DNA of 64,000 nt from the NCBI RefSeq assembly GCF_016704835.1, contig NZ_JADIZJ010000006.1:1-64000 (forward strand), in the 5' to 3' direction. This document shows, one piece after another, positions 8,845 to 18,261 of the stretch. The stretch comes from Sphingopyxis sp. GTDB taxonomy: Bacteria > Pseudomonadota > Alphaproteobacteria > Sphingomonadales > Sphingomonadaceae. Position numbers and translations under genes: made by a program. Below the pieces are notes generated by a model. The model made no database searches. It was not told where the DNA came from and saw only the letters and a list, made by a program, of their open reading frames with translations. How positions within the stretch are numbered: the first letter of the stretch is position 1; each line of letters begins with the position of its first letter.

Positions 8845-9144
8845 TCAGACCGCGAGGAGCAGCGTATCGTCGCTTTGTGGCGGTGCGGCCTCGAACGACG
8901 GCAAGGGTTCGAAGCTGTCATCGATCAGCGCGGGGTCGACAAGCCCGTCGAGTTTGAAATGGCCGAGCCGCCGTTCGTCGTCGGACCGCCAGCTCTTGTC
9001 GAGGTTGAGCGCGCTGACGAACAGGTCGCCGCGGCGTTCGAACATCTGGTGCGGCGCGAGCTTCATCTGCTGGCCGTTGTACTGCGCGGTGACGACGCGC
9101 TTGCGCGCGATCGCTTCCATCAATGTCAGTCGGGCTTCGTTCAT
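8845..9144 (-). CDS. WYL-domain-like small protein
   Basis: A protein of about 99 residues starting at the ATG at 9144 (MNEARLTLMEAI), with an AGG ten nucleotides upstream; longer in-frame starts add a Cys/Pro-rich leader unlikely to be coding. The core AIARKRVVTAQYNG, then a VSALNLDKSW segment and a final FKLDGLVD stretch, match the beta-rich pattern of WYL domains, which sense ligands or nucleotides in bacterial regulators. No helix-turn-helix is attached, so it is a stand-alone WYL-like unit. It is transcribed divergently from malate synthase G across a 215-nt spacer holding a palindrome. Confidence 0.65.
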   Translation of the reverse strand: MNEARLTLMEAIARKRVVTAQYNGQQMKLAPHQMFERRGDLFVSALNLDKSWRSDDERRLGHFKLDGLVDPALIDDSFEPLPSFEAAPPQSDDTLLLAV

Positions 9145-9178
9145 GAGCTTGCCTGGGGGAGGAGGGGAGAGATTGCGT

Positions 9179-9201
9179 TGTGCATTGCAACATAATGCAC
9201 A
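9179..9201. promoter_or_regulatory. Palindrome in the glcB divergent promoter region
   Basis: A perfect inverted repeat, TGTGCAT at 9179-9185 and ATGCACA at 9195-9201, surrounds TGCAACATA; a TTGCAA motif overlaps the left edge of the spacer. It sits between the divergent WYL-like gene and malate synthase G. Short-chain acyl-CoA regulators of the RamB/ScfR group control glyoxylate genes through TTGCA-type sites, so this could be such an operator. The match is suggestive only. Confidence 0.4.
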
Positions 9202-9359
9202 TGCTGGCCGTCCCGGCAAGTGCCGAAACGAAACCCATTGCCTGAAATCCTATGCATGAAATCGCCGCCATTGCCATATCCGGTCAATCGCGGCATAGGG
9301 CGGCGGCCCTTTCCTCCCCGGGTCCACTGGCGCAGCCGCGCCGACCAGAGGGTGCTAGC

Positions 9360-11453
9360 ATGACTGATTTTCTCGATCGTTCCGGCCTGTCGGTCGATTC
9401 GCGTCTGGCCGACTTCATCGACCAGCGCGCGCTGCCCGGAACGGGGCTCGATGCAGCCAGATTCTGGAGCGATTTTGCCGCCTTGCTGGGCAGTTTCGCG
9501 CCCGAAAATTCGGCGCTATTGGCCAAGCGCGAGGATTTGCAGGCGCAGATCGATGCGTGGCACGAAGCGCGTGTCGGACAGGCGCACGACCCGCAGGCCT
9601 ATCAGGCGTTCTTGCGCGAGATCGGCTACCTCGTCGATGAGCCCGCGCCGTTTGCGATCGCCACGCAGAATGTCGATCCCGAGATTGCGACGATGGCGGG
9701 GCCGCAGCTGGTCGTCCCCGCGCTCAACGCGCGCTTTGCCCTCAACGCCGCCAATGCGCGCTGGGGCAGCTTGTATGACGCGCTCTACGGCACCGATGCG
9801 CTCGAAGCGCCGCCTGCACGGCCCGGCGGTTATGACGCCGACCGCGGCGCCGCCGTGATCGCGCGCGCCAAGGCATTTCTCGACCAAGCGGTGCCGCTGG
9901 CATCGGGCAGCTGGGCCGACTGGCAGGGCGGGCAATTGACGCTCGCCGATCCGGCGCAGTGGGTCGGCAGCAAGCCCGGCGGCATCCTGCTCCGCCACAA
10001 CGGGCTGCACATGGAACTGGTGATCGACCCCGACAGCGCGATCGGCAAGACCGACCCGGCCGGCATCGCCGACGTCGTGCTCGAAGCCGCGCTGACGACG
10101 ATCATCGATCTCGAGGACAGCGTCGCCGCGGTCGATGGCGAAGACAAAACGCTCGGCTACACCAACTGGCTCGGGCTGATGCGCGGCGACCTCACCGAAA
10201 GTTTCGCCAAGGGCGGGGCGACGGTCACGCGCGCGATGGAATCCGACCGTGAATGGACGTCGCCTGCGGGCGAGCCCTTCGCTCTGCACGGGCGCAGCGT
10301 GATGTTCGTGCGCAACGTTGGGCATCTAATGACGACGCCAATGATCCGGTTGCCCGGCGGGGCCGAAGCCCCCGAGGGGCTGTGCGATGCCGTGATCACC
10401 AGCCTGTGCGCGCTCCACGATCTCAAGGGGCTCGGCGCGCTGACCAACAGCCGTGCGGGCAGCATCTATATCGTCAAGCCGAAGCAGCACGGACCTGAAG
10501 AGTGCGGCTTTACCGACCGATTGTTCGACGCGGTCGAGGATATGCTCGGCCTTGCGCGCCACACGGTTAAGGTCGGGGTGATGGACGAGGAGCGTCGTAC
10601 CAGCGCGAACCTCGCCGCGTGCATCCACGCGGTGAAGGACCGCATCGTGTTCATCAACACGGGCTTCCTCGACCGCACCGGTGACGAGATCCACACCAGC
10701 ATGCGCGCGGGGCCGATGATCCCCAAGGGCGAGATGAAGGCGAGCGATTGGATCGCCAGCTACGAGGATCGCAACGTCCGCATCGGCCTTGCCTGCGGCC
10801 TCAGCGGCAAGGCGCAGATCGGCAAAGGCATGTGGGCAATGCCCGACCTCATGAAGGCGATGCTCGAGGCGAAGATCGGCCATCCCAAATCGGGCGCGAA
10901 TACCGCATGGGTGCCGTCGCCGACCGCCGCGACGTTGCACGCGCTGCATTATCACCAGGTCGATGTGTTCGCGCGGCAGAAGGAGATCGCGGGTGAGGCG
11001 GTGCCGTCGCTCGATCGTTTGCTGAACATTCCGGTCGCCACCGGACGCAACTGGAGTGAGGCCGAGATTACCCGCGAACTCGACAATAATTGTCAGGGCA
11101 TCCTCGGCTATGTGGTGCGCTGGATCGACCAGGGCGTCGGCTGTTCGAAGGTACCCGATATCGACGACATCGGGCTGATGGAAGACCGCGCGACGCTGCG
11201 AATTGCGTCGCAGGCGCTGGCGAACTGGCTGCTGCATAGTGTCTGTTCGGCGGAGCAGGTCGACGCGGCGCTGGCGCGGATGGCGGTCAAGGTCGATGCG
11301 CAGAATGCGGGCGATCCGCTCTATGAAACGCTCACCCCCGACGGGATCGCCTATCAGGCCGCGCGCGCGCTGATCTTCGAGGGCGTGACCCAGCCGTCGG
11401 GTTACACCGAGCCGCTGCTGCACAAATTCCGGCAGGCGAAGAAGGCGGTGTAG
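9360..11453 (+). CDS. glcB: Malate synthase G
   Basis: Malate synthase G condenses acetyl-CoA with glyoxylate to malate in the cytosol, closing the glyoxylate shunt. The 697-residue length fits the monomeric G isoform (~720). Diagnostic segments include [26 protein letters not shown] with the metal-binding acidic residues, [19 protein letters not shown] and a [21 protein letters not shown] region, with [19 protein letters not shown] towards the C-terminus. The ATG at 9360 was chosen because the upstream in-frame codons give an atypical leader that would cross the promoter region. Isocitrate lyase is not in the window. A palindrome at 9179-9201 may regulate it. Confidence 0.95.
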   Translation: MTDFLDRSGLSVDSRLADFIDQRALPGTGLDAARFWSDFAALLGSFAPENSALLAKREDLQAQIDAWHEARVGQAHDPQAYQAFLREIGYLVDEPAPFAIATQNVDPEIATMAGPQLVVPALNARFALNAANARWGSLYDALYGTDALEAPPARPGGYDADRGAAVIARAKAFLDQAVPLASGSWADWQGGQLTLADPAQWVGSKPGGILLRHNGLHMELVIDPDSAIGKTDPAGIADVVLEAALTTIIDLEDSVAAVDGEDKTLGYTNWLGLMRGDLTESFAKGGATVTRAMESDREWTSPAGEPFALHGRSVMFVRNVGHLMTTPMIRLPGGAEAPEGLCDAVITSLCALHDLKGLGALTNSRAGSIYIVKPKQHGPEECGFTDRLFDAVEDMLGLARHTVKVGVMDEERRTSANLAACIHAVKDRIVFINTGFLDRTGDEIHTSMRAGPMIPKGEMKASDWIASYEDRNVRIGLACGLSGKAQIGKGMWAMPDLMKAMLEAKIGHPKSGANTAWVPSPTAATLHALHYHQVDVFARQKEIAGEAVPSLDRLLNIPVATGRNWSEAEITRELDNNCQGILGYVVRWIDQGVGCSKVPDIDDIGLMEDRATLRIASQALANWLLHSVCSAEQVDAALARMAVKVDAQNAGDPLYETLTPDGIAYQAARALIFEGVTQPSGYTEPLLHKFRQAKKAV

Positions 11454-11530
11454 AAGGCGGTTCGACGGGGGTCAGGTTCGCTGCCCGCGAAATTGCCTTC
11501 GTTCACGAACAGTTGCGGACGTTGGAAATT

Positions 11531-11691
11531 CTCCCTCTCTCCCCTTGAGGGAGCGATACGAAGGCTTGGCAGCTTGCTGCCTCGCCGAAGTTGAGAGGGG
11601 TCTTCGCCCGCTGGCGGCTCACCCCCTCACCAAGCTTCGCAAGCTCCTTACGGAGCAAGCTGCGCTATCCTCTCGCTCAGGGAGAGGATTT
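11531..11691. repeat. Intergenic palindromic repeat element after glcB
   Basis: The 338-nt spacer 11454-11791 has no convincing gene. Its middle holds a long imperfect inverted repeat: ctccctctccccttgagggag at the left and ctctcgctcagggagagga at the right, with internal short palindromes such as cttggcagcttgctgcc and agcttcgcaagct. It resembles the composite repeats scattered between sphingomonad genes and could fold into a terminator for glcB. Confidence 0.6.
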
Positions 11692-11843
11692 GGATTTCGG
11701 CTCCGCAACCCAAAGCGGACAAGCCATTGTAAGCATTGCGAGACAAGCGTAGTCCATCACGCATAAATCGATCCTTTGGGTGAGCAGCTATCGTGGCGAT
11801 CCAGACCCCTCGAAAAGGCCAACCGAAGGCGAGTGGCCCGCAA

Positions 11844-12998
11844 ATGCAGTTGGGTCCGCGCGCGCGCCTTGCCGCGGCGGCGCTGCTGCTGGTCAACGCC
11901 AGTTTTGCCACCTCGCCCGCTGCCGAAGCGCAGGACAAGGTCAGCACCGTCATGCAAATTGGCGGGAGCAGGCTGGCGGTGTCGCCGCAGGAGATGCGGG
12001 CGCTGTCGAACCTTGGCAATCTGGCCCGCGCGACGCAGTCGGCGCGGCAGGACCGCGCGCTGGCCGATGCGCGGCGGATCGCGAACAGCCGCGATGCGCA
12101 CTTCGCGCTGGCGCTTTACGAACTCGAGATCGGCAATCGGCGCGGCGACGACGGCATGCGCGCCGGGGCGCTGGATGTGCTGATCGCCAGCCCGTTGACG
12201 CGGCCCGAACGGCTGGCCGGCTATCTCGCGGTGCGCGGGCAGATCGCCTATCGCGCCGGGGATTTCGATACAGCGGGGCGGTTGTGGGGGCGACTGGCCG
12301 AGCTGGCGCCCTCCGATCCCGACGCGCTCGCCAATCTGGCGCAGGTCCGTTTGGCGCAAACGGATGCGCCGGGTGCCATGGACCTGTTGACGCGCGCGAT
12401 CGCGGCGCGGGCCGCGCTGGGCCAGCCGGTTGCGGAGGTCTGGTATCGGCAACGGCTGAGCATCTCCCAGCAGGGTCGGCTGGTGGCACCGGGGATCGAC
12501 GCCGCGCGCGCGCTGGTCGGCGCCTATCCGACGCCCGAAAACTGGCGCATCGCGCTGGTCGTGTACCGGCAGCTGGTGGCGGCGGAGGGGGCGCTGGAAA
12601 TTGACCTGTTCCGCTTGACGCGCCACGTCGGGGCGCTGACGCAGGCGGCCGAATATCAGCGAATGGCGCAATTGCTGAACCAGGCGGGCGAACCCCGCGA
12701 GGCGAATGCGGTGCTGGGCGAAGGGGTGACCCGCGGGGTGCTCGACGGAGCTGTCTCGCCGACGCGCGAGATCTTCGCCGAGGTCGATCGGGCTATTACC
12801 AAGGCGCGGCCCGGCGCGGCGCGGGCGGAGTTGCCGAATGCGGCGGGTACGCAGGTGCGGCTGGGCGTGGCGCGGCTGAACGCCGGGCAGCGCGGTGAAG
12901 CGGAAGCGGCGTTTCGCGCGGCCGCGGGCGATCCGGCGGGCGGCGGTTATGCCGATCTGGGCTTTTTCTGGCTCGCGTGGCTGGGGCGGGGATTTTGA
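11844..12998 (+). CDS. Exported TPR-repeat protein of unknown function
   Basis: A ~384-residue protein with a Sec signal peptide (basic MQLGPRARL, a hydrophobic AAAALLLVNASFA core and a cleavage-like AEAQD). The mature part is Ala/Leu/Arg-rich helical sequence with tetratricopeptide-like units, for example GQIAYRAGDFDTAGRLWGRL followed by DPDALANLAQVRLAQ, and a C-terminal RLNAGQRGEAEAAFRAA unit. TPRs usually mediate protein contacts, so a periplasmic scaffold is possible. A GTG at 11793 could extend the N-terminus by 17 residues, but the ATG gives a more normal signal peptide. No partner is indicated by the neighbours. Confidence 0.75.
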   Translation: MQLGPRARLAAAALLLVNASFATSPAAEAQDKVSTVMQIGGSRLAVSPQEMRALSNLGNLARATQSARQDRALADARRIANSRDAHFALALYELEIGNRRGDDGMRAGALDVLIASPLTRPERLAGYLAVRGQIAYRAGDFDTAGRLWGRLAELAPSDPDALANLAQVRLAQTDAPGAMDLLTRAIAARAALGQPVAEVWYRQRLSISQQGRLVAPGIDAARALVGAYPTPENWRIALVVYRQLVAAEGALEIDLFRLTRHVGALTQAAEYQRMAQLLNQAGEPREANAVLGEGVTRGVLDGAVSPTREIFAEVDRAITKARPGAARAELPNAAGTQVRLGVARLNAGQRGEAEAAFRAAAGDPAGGGYADLGFFWLAWLGRGF

Positions 12999-13135
12999 TC
13001 CTCCCTGTCGCGCAGCCACGGGGAGGTGGCAGCGCGAAGCGCTGACGGAGGGGCGTTGGCGCTCCCGTTGCCGCCCCTCCACCATTCGCTTCGCGAACGG
13101 TCCCCCTCCCCATGGCGTCGCCACAGGGAGGATTT
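12999..13135. repeat. Intergenic inverted repeat between the TPR and GMC genes
   Basis: The left arm (ctccctgtcgc, then cacggggaggtgg and acggaggggcg) is mirrored by the right arm (cgcccctccacc, ccccctccccatgg, ccacagggaggat). The arms span about 140 nt. A run of T follows the right arm at about 13133-13137, so the structure could terminate transcription of the TPR gene. It is the same general class as the repeat after glcB. Confidence 0.6.
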
Positions 13136-13253
13136 TTTCCGATGCTGGGAGATGGCAGCTCCCACCCGCGTCCCGCCGCTTCGATACAATACGCCTTGCC
13201 TCGACCCGCTATAACGCGCCATCTTTGACGCTGGGAATGCAGGGGGCAGGGCG

Positions 13254-15269
13254 ATGACGGCACCGTTTAATTTCGGGCAACTCAAATTTCTGAAGGCGCT
13301 GACCGAGGGGCTGTTTCATGGTGCGACCATGGCGATCACCGCCGCTCAGGTCGTCGACAATATCTGCGAGTTGTTCGCCAAGGTCGGAGGGACGAAGCTC
13401 GACGAAATCCGCCTGTCGCTGACCGCGACCGAGGTCGTGCTGGGGGGGGCGTTCTTTACCGAGGATGATGTCGCGGGGCGTGCAGCCAAGCTGAAGGACC
13501 GGTTGCAGGACAGTCAGATCGACCTGTTTCAAGACATGGCGCGGCTGCGCGGGATTGTTTACGCCTGCTATTATGGCCATTGGCAGCCGGGGCTGGTGCC
13601 GGGGGATCAGGACGCCAATATCGCCAACCCGGTCCACCGCCAGATCGGGTTCACGCTGCCCAAGCACCGCGTCCGCGGCGATGACGAGGTGCCGATTAAG
13701 CCGGTCACGGGACGCGAGATCGACGATGCGCATATCCTTGATGCCAGCACGCTGGGCGATGAATATGATGTCGTCGTGATCGGATCGGGCGCGGGCGGCG
13801 GCGTTGCAGCGCATAATATCGCGGCGCAGGGCTATAAGGTGCTGATCGTCGAGGCGGGGCCGTTTTTTCCGTCGCACAAGATCCATCACCACGAACTCGA
13901 CATGATCGCGAGCCTGTACAAGCATGGCGCGTTGCAGACCTCGACCAACCGCGATTTCGTGGTGTTCCAGGGGCGCTGCGTCGGTGGATCATCGACGATC
14001 AACAACGGCATCTGCCTGCGCGTCAACGAAGCGGGGCGGACACACCCTGATGCGAAGGATGTGTTGGCGAAATGGGCGAGCATCGGCGCACCGATCGACG
14101 CCGCGGCGTTTCATGCGAGCTATGACGCGGTGCAGGCGAAGCTGGGCATTGCGCGGATCGAGCCGCGCAGCGGACGGCACAACGGACCGCACCTGATCGA
14201 GGGGTGGCGCGCCTATGCCGCGGCGTCGGGCAGGCCGCGCGATACGCGGGCGATCACCGACTGGTTTGCCAAGAATTTCGGCCCGCCGAACACGCCAAAC
14301 GCCTGTGCTTACTGCGGCTATTGCAATTCGGGCTGTGCCTATGGCCGCCGCATGGGGGTGGCGCAGACCTATTTGCCCGCGGCGTGCCGCGATTATGGCG
14401 CGCGCATCGTGCCCGAGACCAAGGCCGAGCGGATCGTCTGGCAAACCGCTTATGACGGGCGGCGCGAGGCCGAGGCGGTAGTGCTGGTGCTGCCCGGCGG
14501 GGCGCGGGCAAAGGTGCGGGCGCGGGTCGGGGTGGTCGTCGCGGGGGGCACGATCGCGTCGTCGAAGCTGCTCGACCGCAGCGACATTGACGGCACCGGC
14601 TATCAGGTGTCGCTCAACGTCGCCTCGCCGGTGGTCGCGCTGATGCCCGAGGGGGTTGGCGGCGACGCGTGGGACGAGGATCAGATGTCGAGCTATGTCG
14701 ATGTTGGCGACTATCTGCTCGAAAGCCATTTTCAGCCGCCGATGTCGATGGCGTCGCTCATGCCCGGCTGGTTCGCCGACCATGCGAACCGGATGAAGAA
14801 TTTCGGGCGGGTGCATTCGGCGGGCATCCTGTTCCCCGCCGACCGGCGCGGGCGGGTCGTGAACGACAAATTGCAGTTCCAGCTTGATGCCGCCGATGAT
14901 TTGCCGGTGCTGCGCGATGCAATGGCGACGCTGACCAAGGTGCATTTCGCGGCGGGGGCGATCGAATGTTATCCGGCGCTGGCGCGGGGGCAGGTGGTCA
15001 CCCCCGATATGGACGTCGATGCCTTTTTCGCGGACGCGATCGGCGAACAGGATGATGTGACGCTGTCGAGCAGCCATCCGCACGGCGGCAATGCGATCAA
15101 CGAAGACCCGCAGCATGGGATCGTCGACCTCGACTGCCGCGTGCATGGGACGACGAATGTGCTGGTCACCGACGCGAGCGTGTTCCCGACCTGTATCCGC
15201 GTCAACGCGCAATGGACGACGATGGCGATGGCGCATTATGCGACCGGGCGGCGTGATCCCTTTCGTTGA
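13254..15269 (+). CDS. GMC-family oxidoreductase with a four-cysteine cluster
   Basis: A 671-residue flavoprotein of the glucose-methanol-choline oxidoreductase family, closest in layout to long-chain alcohol oxidases. After an N-terminal helical domain of ~165 residues comes the FAD-binding [16 protein letters not shown] (about 173-188) and [13 protein letters not shown] (about 240-252). A cluster [11 protein letters not shown] lies at about 351-361, and the C-terminal catalytic His-containing block ends in the conserved [13 protein letters not shown]. It has no signal peptide or obvious membrane helix. The four Cys could bind iron or form disulfides. It is followed 28 nt later by trhO on the same strand. 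Confidence 0.85.
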   Translation: MTAPFNFGQLKFLKALTEGLFHGATMAITAAQVVDNICELFAKVGGTKLDEIRLSLTATEVVLGGAFFTEDDVAGRAAKLKDRLQDSQIDLFQDMARLRGIVYACYYGHWQPGLVPGDQDANIANPVHRQIGFTLPKHRVRGDDEVPIKPVTGREIDDAHILDASTLGDEYDVVVIGSGAGGGVAAHNIAAQGYKVLIVEAGPFFPSHKIHHHELDMIASLYKHGALQTSTNRDFVVFQGRCVGGSSTINNGICLRVNEAGRTHPDAKDVLAKWASIGAPIDAAAFHASYDAVQAKLGIARIEPRSGRHNGPHLIEGWRAYAAASGRPRDTRAITDWFAKNFGPPNTPNACAYCGYCNSGCAYGRRMGVAQTYLPAACRDYGARIVPETKAERIVWQTAYDGRREAEAVVLVLPGGARAKVRARVGVVVAGGTIASSKLLDRSDIDGTGYQVSLNVASPVVALMPEGVGGDAWDEDQMSSYVDVGDYLLESHFQPPMSMASLMPGWFADHANRMKNFGRVHSAGILFPADRRGRVVNDKLQFQLDAADDLPVLRDAMATLTKVHFAAGAIECYPALARGQVVTPDMDVDAFFADAIGEQDDVTLSSSHPHGGNAINEDPQHGIVDLDCRVHGTTNVLVTDASVFPTCIRVNAQWTTMAMAHYATGRRDPFR

Positions 15270-15297
15270 GCCGCAATCGCGCCTACATGGCGCGCCG

Positions 15298-16023
15298 ATG
15301 ATCCAGGTTGCCGCCCTCTATCGTTTCGCGCCGTTCGACGATCCCGCCGCGTTGCGCCAGCCGCTGATCGACCTGTGCGCCGCGCAGGGCGTGAAGGGGA
15401 CGGTGCTGCTGGCGCGCGAGGGGGTGAACGGGACGATTGCGGGGAGCGGCGATGGGGTTGCAGCAGTGCTGGGCCACATCCGCGCGCTGCCGGGTTGCGC
15501 CGAGCTCGACGTCAAATATTCGGCGGCGGCGGCGATGCCGTTCAAGCGGCTGAAGGTGCGGCTGAAGAAGGAAATCGTGACGATGAAGGTCGCGGGGCTC
15601 GACCCGGCGCGCGATGCCGCGCCTTATGTCGATCCGGCCGACTGGAATGCGCTGGTCGACAATCCGGAGACGGTGCTGATCGACACGCGCAACGGGTTCG
15701 AGGTGGGGTATGGGAGCTTTGCCGGGGCGGTCGACCCTGCGACGAATAGCTTTGGCGAATTTCCCGACTGGTGGCGCGCCAATGCGGCGCGCTTTGCGGG
15801 CAAACGGGTTGCGATGTTCTGTACCGGCGGCATCCGCTGCGAAAAATCGACCGCGTTCTTGCGGCATGAGGGGGTCGAGGATGTCGTCCACCTGAAGGGC
15901 GGGATATTGGCGTATCTGGAACAGGTCCCCGCGGAAGAGAGCCGCTGGCAGGGAAGCTGTTTTGTCTTCGATGAGCGGGTGAGCGTCGGGCATGGGCTGG
16001 TCGAGGTGGGGGAGAAGGAATAG
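15298..16023 (+). CDS. trhO: Oxygen-dependent tRNA uridine(34) hydroxylase (TrhO/YceA, rhodanese domain)
   Basis: TrhO hydroxylates uridine 34 in tRNA using O2, forming 5-hydroxyuridine, and carries a rhodanese domain. The N-terminal acylphosphatase-like domain contains [16 protein letters not shown]. The [14 protein letters not shown] segment is a family signature, and the rhodanese loop [12 protein letters not shown] places the active-site Cys near residue 175. At 241 residues it is slightly short of some homologues. The ATG at 15298 was preferred to upstream in-frame codons that lie inside the GMC gene. Confidence 0.92.
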   Translation: MIQVAALYRFAPFDDPAALRQPLIDLCAAQGVKGTVLLAREGVNGTIAGSGDGVAAVLGHIRALPGCAELDVKYSAAAAMPFKRLKVRLKKEIVTMKVAGLDPARDAAPYVDPADWNALVDNPETVLIDTRNGFEVGYGSFAGAVDPATNSFGEFPDWWRANAARFAGKRVAMFCTGGIRCEKSTAFLRHEGVEDVVHLKGGILAYLEQVPAEESRWQGSCFVFDERVSVGHGLVEVGEKE

Positions 16024-16060
16024 GCGGCGGATTTGGTGCAGAAACGGCCCTCTAAACCTC

Positions 16061-16161
16061 GTCATGCTGAACTTGTTTCAGCATCCATCCCCTGAGTTCT
16101 CGTCTTACGCCGCGGTAAAGGAAACGACCAGCCATGGAGCCTGAAACAAGTTCAGGGTGAC
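16061..16161. repeat. Intergenic inverted repeat (gctgaacttgtttcagc family)
   Basis: The left arm gtcatgctgaacttgtttcag (16061-16081) is mirrored by the right arm ctgaaacaagttcagggtgac (16141-16161), with about 60 nt between them. Each arm also contains its own small hairpin. It lies between the 3' ends of the convergent trhO and caspase-like genes, a position suited to bidirectional termination. Confidence 0.7.
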
Positions 16162-16188
16162 CAGATAAGAGGCGGCAGGTTTCGGTCG

Positions 16189-17526
16189 CTAGCTGACCGT
16201 CAGCGTGTACGTCACCCGGTAATCGCTGGCATCGCCGTCGAGCGTCCGCGTGAATGTCCCCCGTGTTTCGCCGAGGTTGATCGTCCCGATATTGTCGCTG
16301 CCGCCGATGTCGTCGAATTCGCGCAGCTGCAGGCTGACCGGCTGGTCGAACTCGAAGCTCTGGTTCACCGCCCAGCTTTCACCCTTCTTGATCGAGTAAA
16401 TCTCGCTCTTGCCCTCGGGGAAGCGCTGGCCTGTGTTGAAGCGCAGGAACAGCTGGTCGGGGAGGCCGAGGCCGAGGCGGCCGGTCAGCTTGATGCATTC
16501 GACGCGAACGTTGGTCAGGTTGAATCTGCGCGCCGCGGGGCGAGCAGCTGCTGCCGGTTCGGTCATCGTGGTCATCGTGACGGGTGCGGTGGCGCCTCCC
16601 GGAGTTTTCAGCAACCGGCTGATATTGTCGCCCGCAATGCCCGCATATTTGCCCGCTGGAAATTCGGCGAGATAGGCGCTGAAGCCGCGGACGTTGTTTT
16701 CCGCGAGTGCGCCCTTCCACACCAGCTCCTCGAGCCCGCTGCGATCGCCCGAAGCTGCGGGCGCCGCGGTCGGGGTGGCGCGCGGGACGAGATAGACCGG
16801 GGTGCCTGTGATGCTGGCGCTGACGAACGGCCGCTGGCTGCCGCCGGTCGCCGCGAGCACATCGTCGCGGATCAGGCCGCCGAGCAGCTGGACTGGCAGG
16901 TCGGGCTGCGGCAGCCGTTTGGCGAGCGAGGTCGCGAAGGGCGAATTGCCCGTCGTGCCGTCGGCGGCGGTCTGTCCCGGCGCGGCGGCGAAGATGACGA
17001 GGACATCGTCGGCCTCGACCCCCGCCAGTCCGCTCACCACCGCGCGCGTGCCCGATCGCCACGAGCGACCGAAGGGGTTGTTGCGGCACGAATCGAGCAC
17101 GACCATGCGGATCTGCGCCCCCGACACCGATTCCATCAATCGATCGAGGTTGATCGCCTCATAGGGCAGGTCGAGGTCAGATTTCAGCTGCGCGTCGGTC
17201 GGGATCAGCCAGTTCTTGCCCTGCGCCTCTATCCCGTGCCCGGCGAAATAGACCATCGCGACATCGGCGCCGTCAGCCTTGGCGCGAAAATCACGCATCG
17301 CTTTCTGGAAATCATTGACCGACACGTCGGCGGCAATGGTGACGTCGTCGAAGCCCGCCTGCCGCGCCGAGGCGGCGATGATCTTGATGTCGTTGACCGG
17401 GTTGGCGAGGCGGCTGGTGTTGGCATAGTCGCTGTTGCCGATAACCAGCGCAACCTTGCGCGCTTCCGCCGCGTTCGGCGCGATCACGAACAGTGCGGTG
17501 AGGGTGATCAGCCAGAATCGCATCAT
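16189..17526 (-). CDS. Exported caspase-family (peptidase C14) protein
   Basis: A 445-residue protein with a signal peptide (FWLITLTALFVIAPNAAEA) followed directly by a caspase-like p20 domain. ALVIGNSDY marks the first strand, the catalytic His lies in YFAGHGIE near residue 97 and the catalytic Cys in LDSCRNNPF near 147, so the dyad is intact. A linker of about 100 residues (PTAAPAASGDRS to PAAAARPAARR) leads to a C-terminal beta-rich domain of ~110 residues ending in TYTLTVS, which I do not recognise. The signal peptide suggests periplasmic action. It begins 18 nt after a methyltransferase gene, so both may share a transcript. Confidence 0.88.
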   Translation of the reverse strand: MMRFWLITLTALFVIAPNAAEARKVALVIGNSDYANTSRLANPVNDIKIIAASARQAGFDDVTIAADVSVNDFQKAMRDFRAKADGADVAMVYFAGHGIEAQGKNWLIPTDAQLKSDLDLPYEAINLDRLMESVSGAQIRMVVLDSCRNNPFGRSWRSGTRAVVSGLAGVEADDVLVIFAAAPGQTAADGTTGNSPFATSLAKRLPQPDLPVQLLGGLIRDDVLAATGGSQRPFVSASITGTPVYLVPRATPTAAPAASGDRSGLEELVWKGALAENNVRGFSAYLAEFPAGKYAGIAGDNISRLLKTPGGATAPVTMTTMTEPAAAARPAARRFNLTNVRVECIKLTGRLGLGLPDQLFLRFNTGQRFPEGKSEIYSIKKGESWAVNQSFEFDQPVSLQLREFDDIGGSDNIGTINLGETRGTFTRTLDGDASDYRVTYTLTVS

Positions 17527-17544
17527 CTCGCAAACCTCTCTGTG

Positions 17545-18168
17545 TCAGGCCACCCGCGCCGTGCCATATTCGTACCAGCCGAACGGGCGCGGGGTTTTGG
17601 GGATGTAGGCGGCCGCCTGGCGGTCGACGGCAAAGCCCGCCTGTGCGTAAGCGCCGGAAATCAAGCGGGTCAGGTGGCAATTGCCGCCGATGCGTTTCCA
17701 CACCGGCTCGATCCGCCGCTGCCATTTCGCGACGCTTGCATCGGGGGCGGCGCCATGTTCGAGGAACAGCGCGGTGCCGCCTGGCTTCAGCACACGGCGG
17801 ATTTCGGCGAGCACCGCCGCCTGATCGGCAACCGAGCAAAGGGTGAAGGTGGTGACGACGGTGTCGAAGCGGCCGCTGGCGAACGGCATCGCCTCGCCGA
17901 CCCCGCCCTGGATGTCCGCTACCATGCCGCGCGCCTGCGCCGCCGCGCGGCTCATCGCGAGCAGTTCGGGCGACGGGTCGAGGCCGGTGAAGCTGGTCAC
18001 GCGGGCGGGGTCGTAGAATTCCATGTTGATGCCGCCACCGCAGCCGAGCTCCAGCACGTCGCCGCTGGCATGGGGCACAACCTGACTGCGCACCTTCATG
18101 ATCTGCCCCTGCGAACAGGCGCATTTGATCAGGCGCGGCACCCCATGACGTTCCCACCAGCTTGCCAT
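17545..18168 (-). CDS. Class I SAM-dependent methyltransferase (UbiE/PmtA-like)
   Basis: A 207-residue methyltransferase. Motif I reads VLELGCGGGINMEFY, the acidic end of the second strand follows in FTGLDPSPELL, and the post-motif block GRFDTVVTTFTLCSVADQ with IRRVLKPGGTALFLEHG matches the methyltransf_11 pattern shared with phospholipid and menaquinone methyltransferases. The N-terminus contains WWERHGVPRLIKCACS, seen in a common group of small-molecule or lipid methyltransferases. The substrate cannot be deduced. It is divergent from trxB across about 93 nt and lies upstream of the caspase-like gene. Confidence 0.85.
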   Translation of the reverse strand: MASWWERHGVPRLIKCACSQGQIMKVRSQVVPHASGDVLELGCGGGINMEFYDPARVTSFTGLDPSPELLAMSRAAAQARGMVADIQGGVGEAMPFASGRFDTVVTTFTLCSVADQAAVLAEIRRVLKPGGTALFLEHGAAPDASVAKWQRRIEPVWKRIGGNCHLTRLISGAYAQAGFAVDRQAAAYIPKTPRPFGWYEYGTARVA

Positions 18169-18261
18169 TTATCGGACTCCCCTTGGCGTGGAAGGTGACC
18201 CTTGCTAGCGCGGTTGGCAACACCCATCTGTGCGTGTCCGCACAGCCTTTGAAAGACCGTC

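Noticed and set aside
11757..13124. Long minus-strand open frame of 455 codons opposite the TPR gene
   Set aside because: Arg/Pro/Gln-rich, no domain or start signal, and it mirrors a plus-strand gene with a signal peptide and TPR units; high GC makes such frames common.
13989..15236. 415-codon minus-strand frame opposite the GMC gene
   Set aside because: His/Arg-rich shadow of a clear flavoprotein gene; no recognisable motif.
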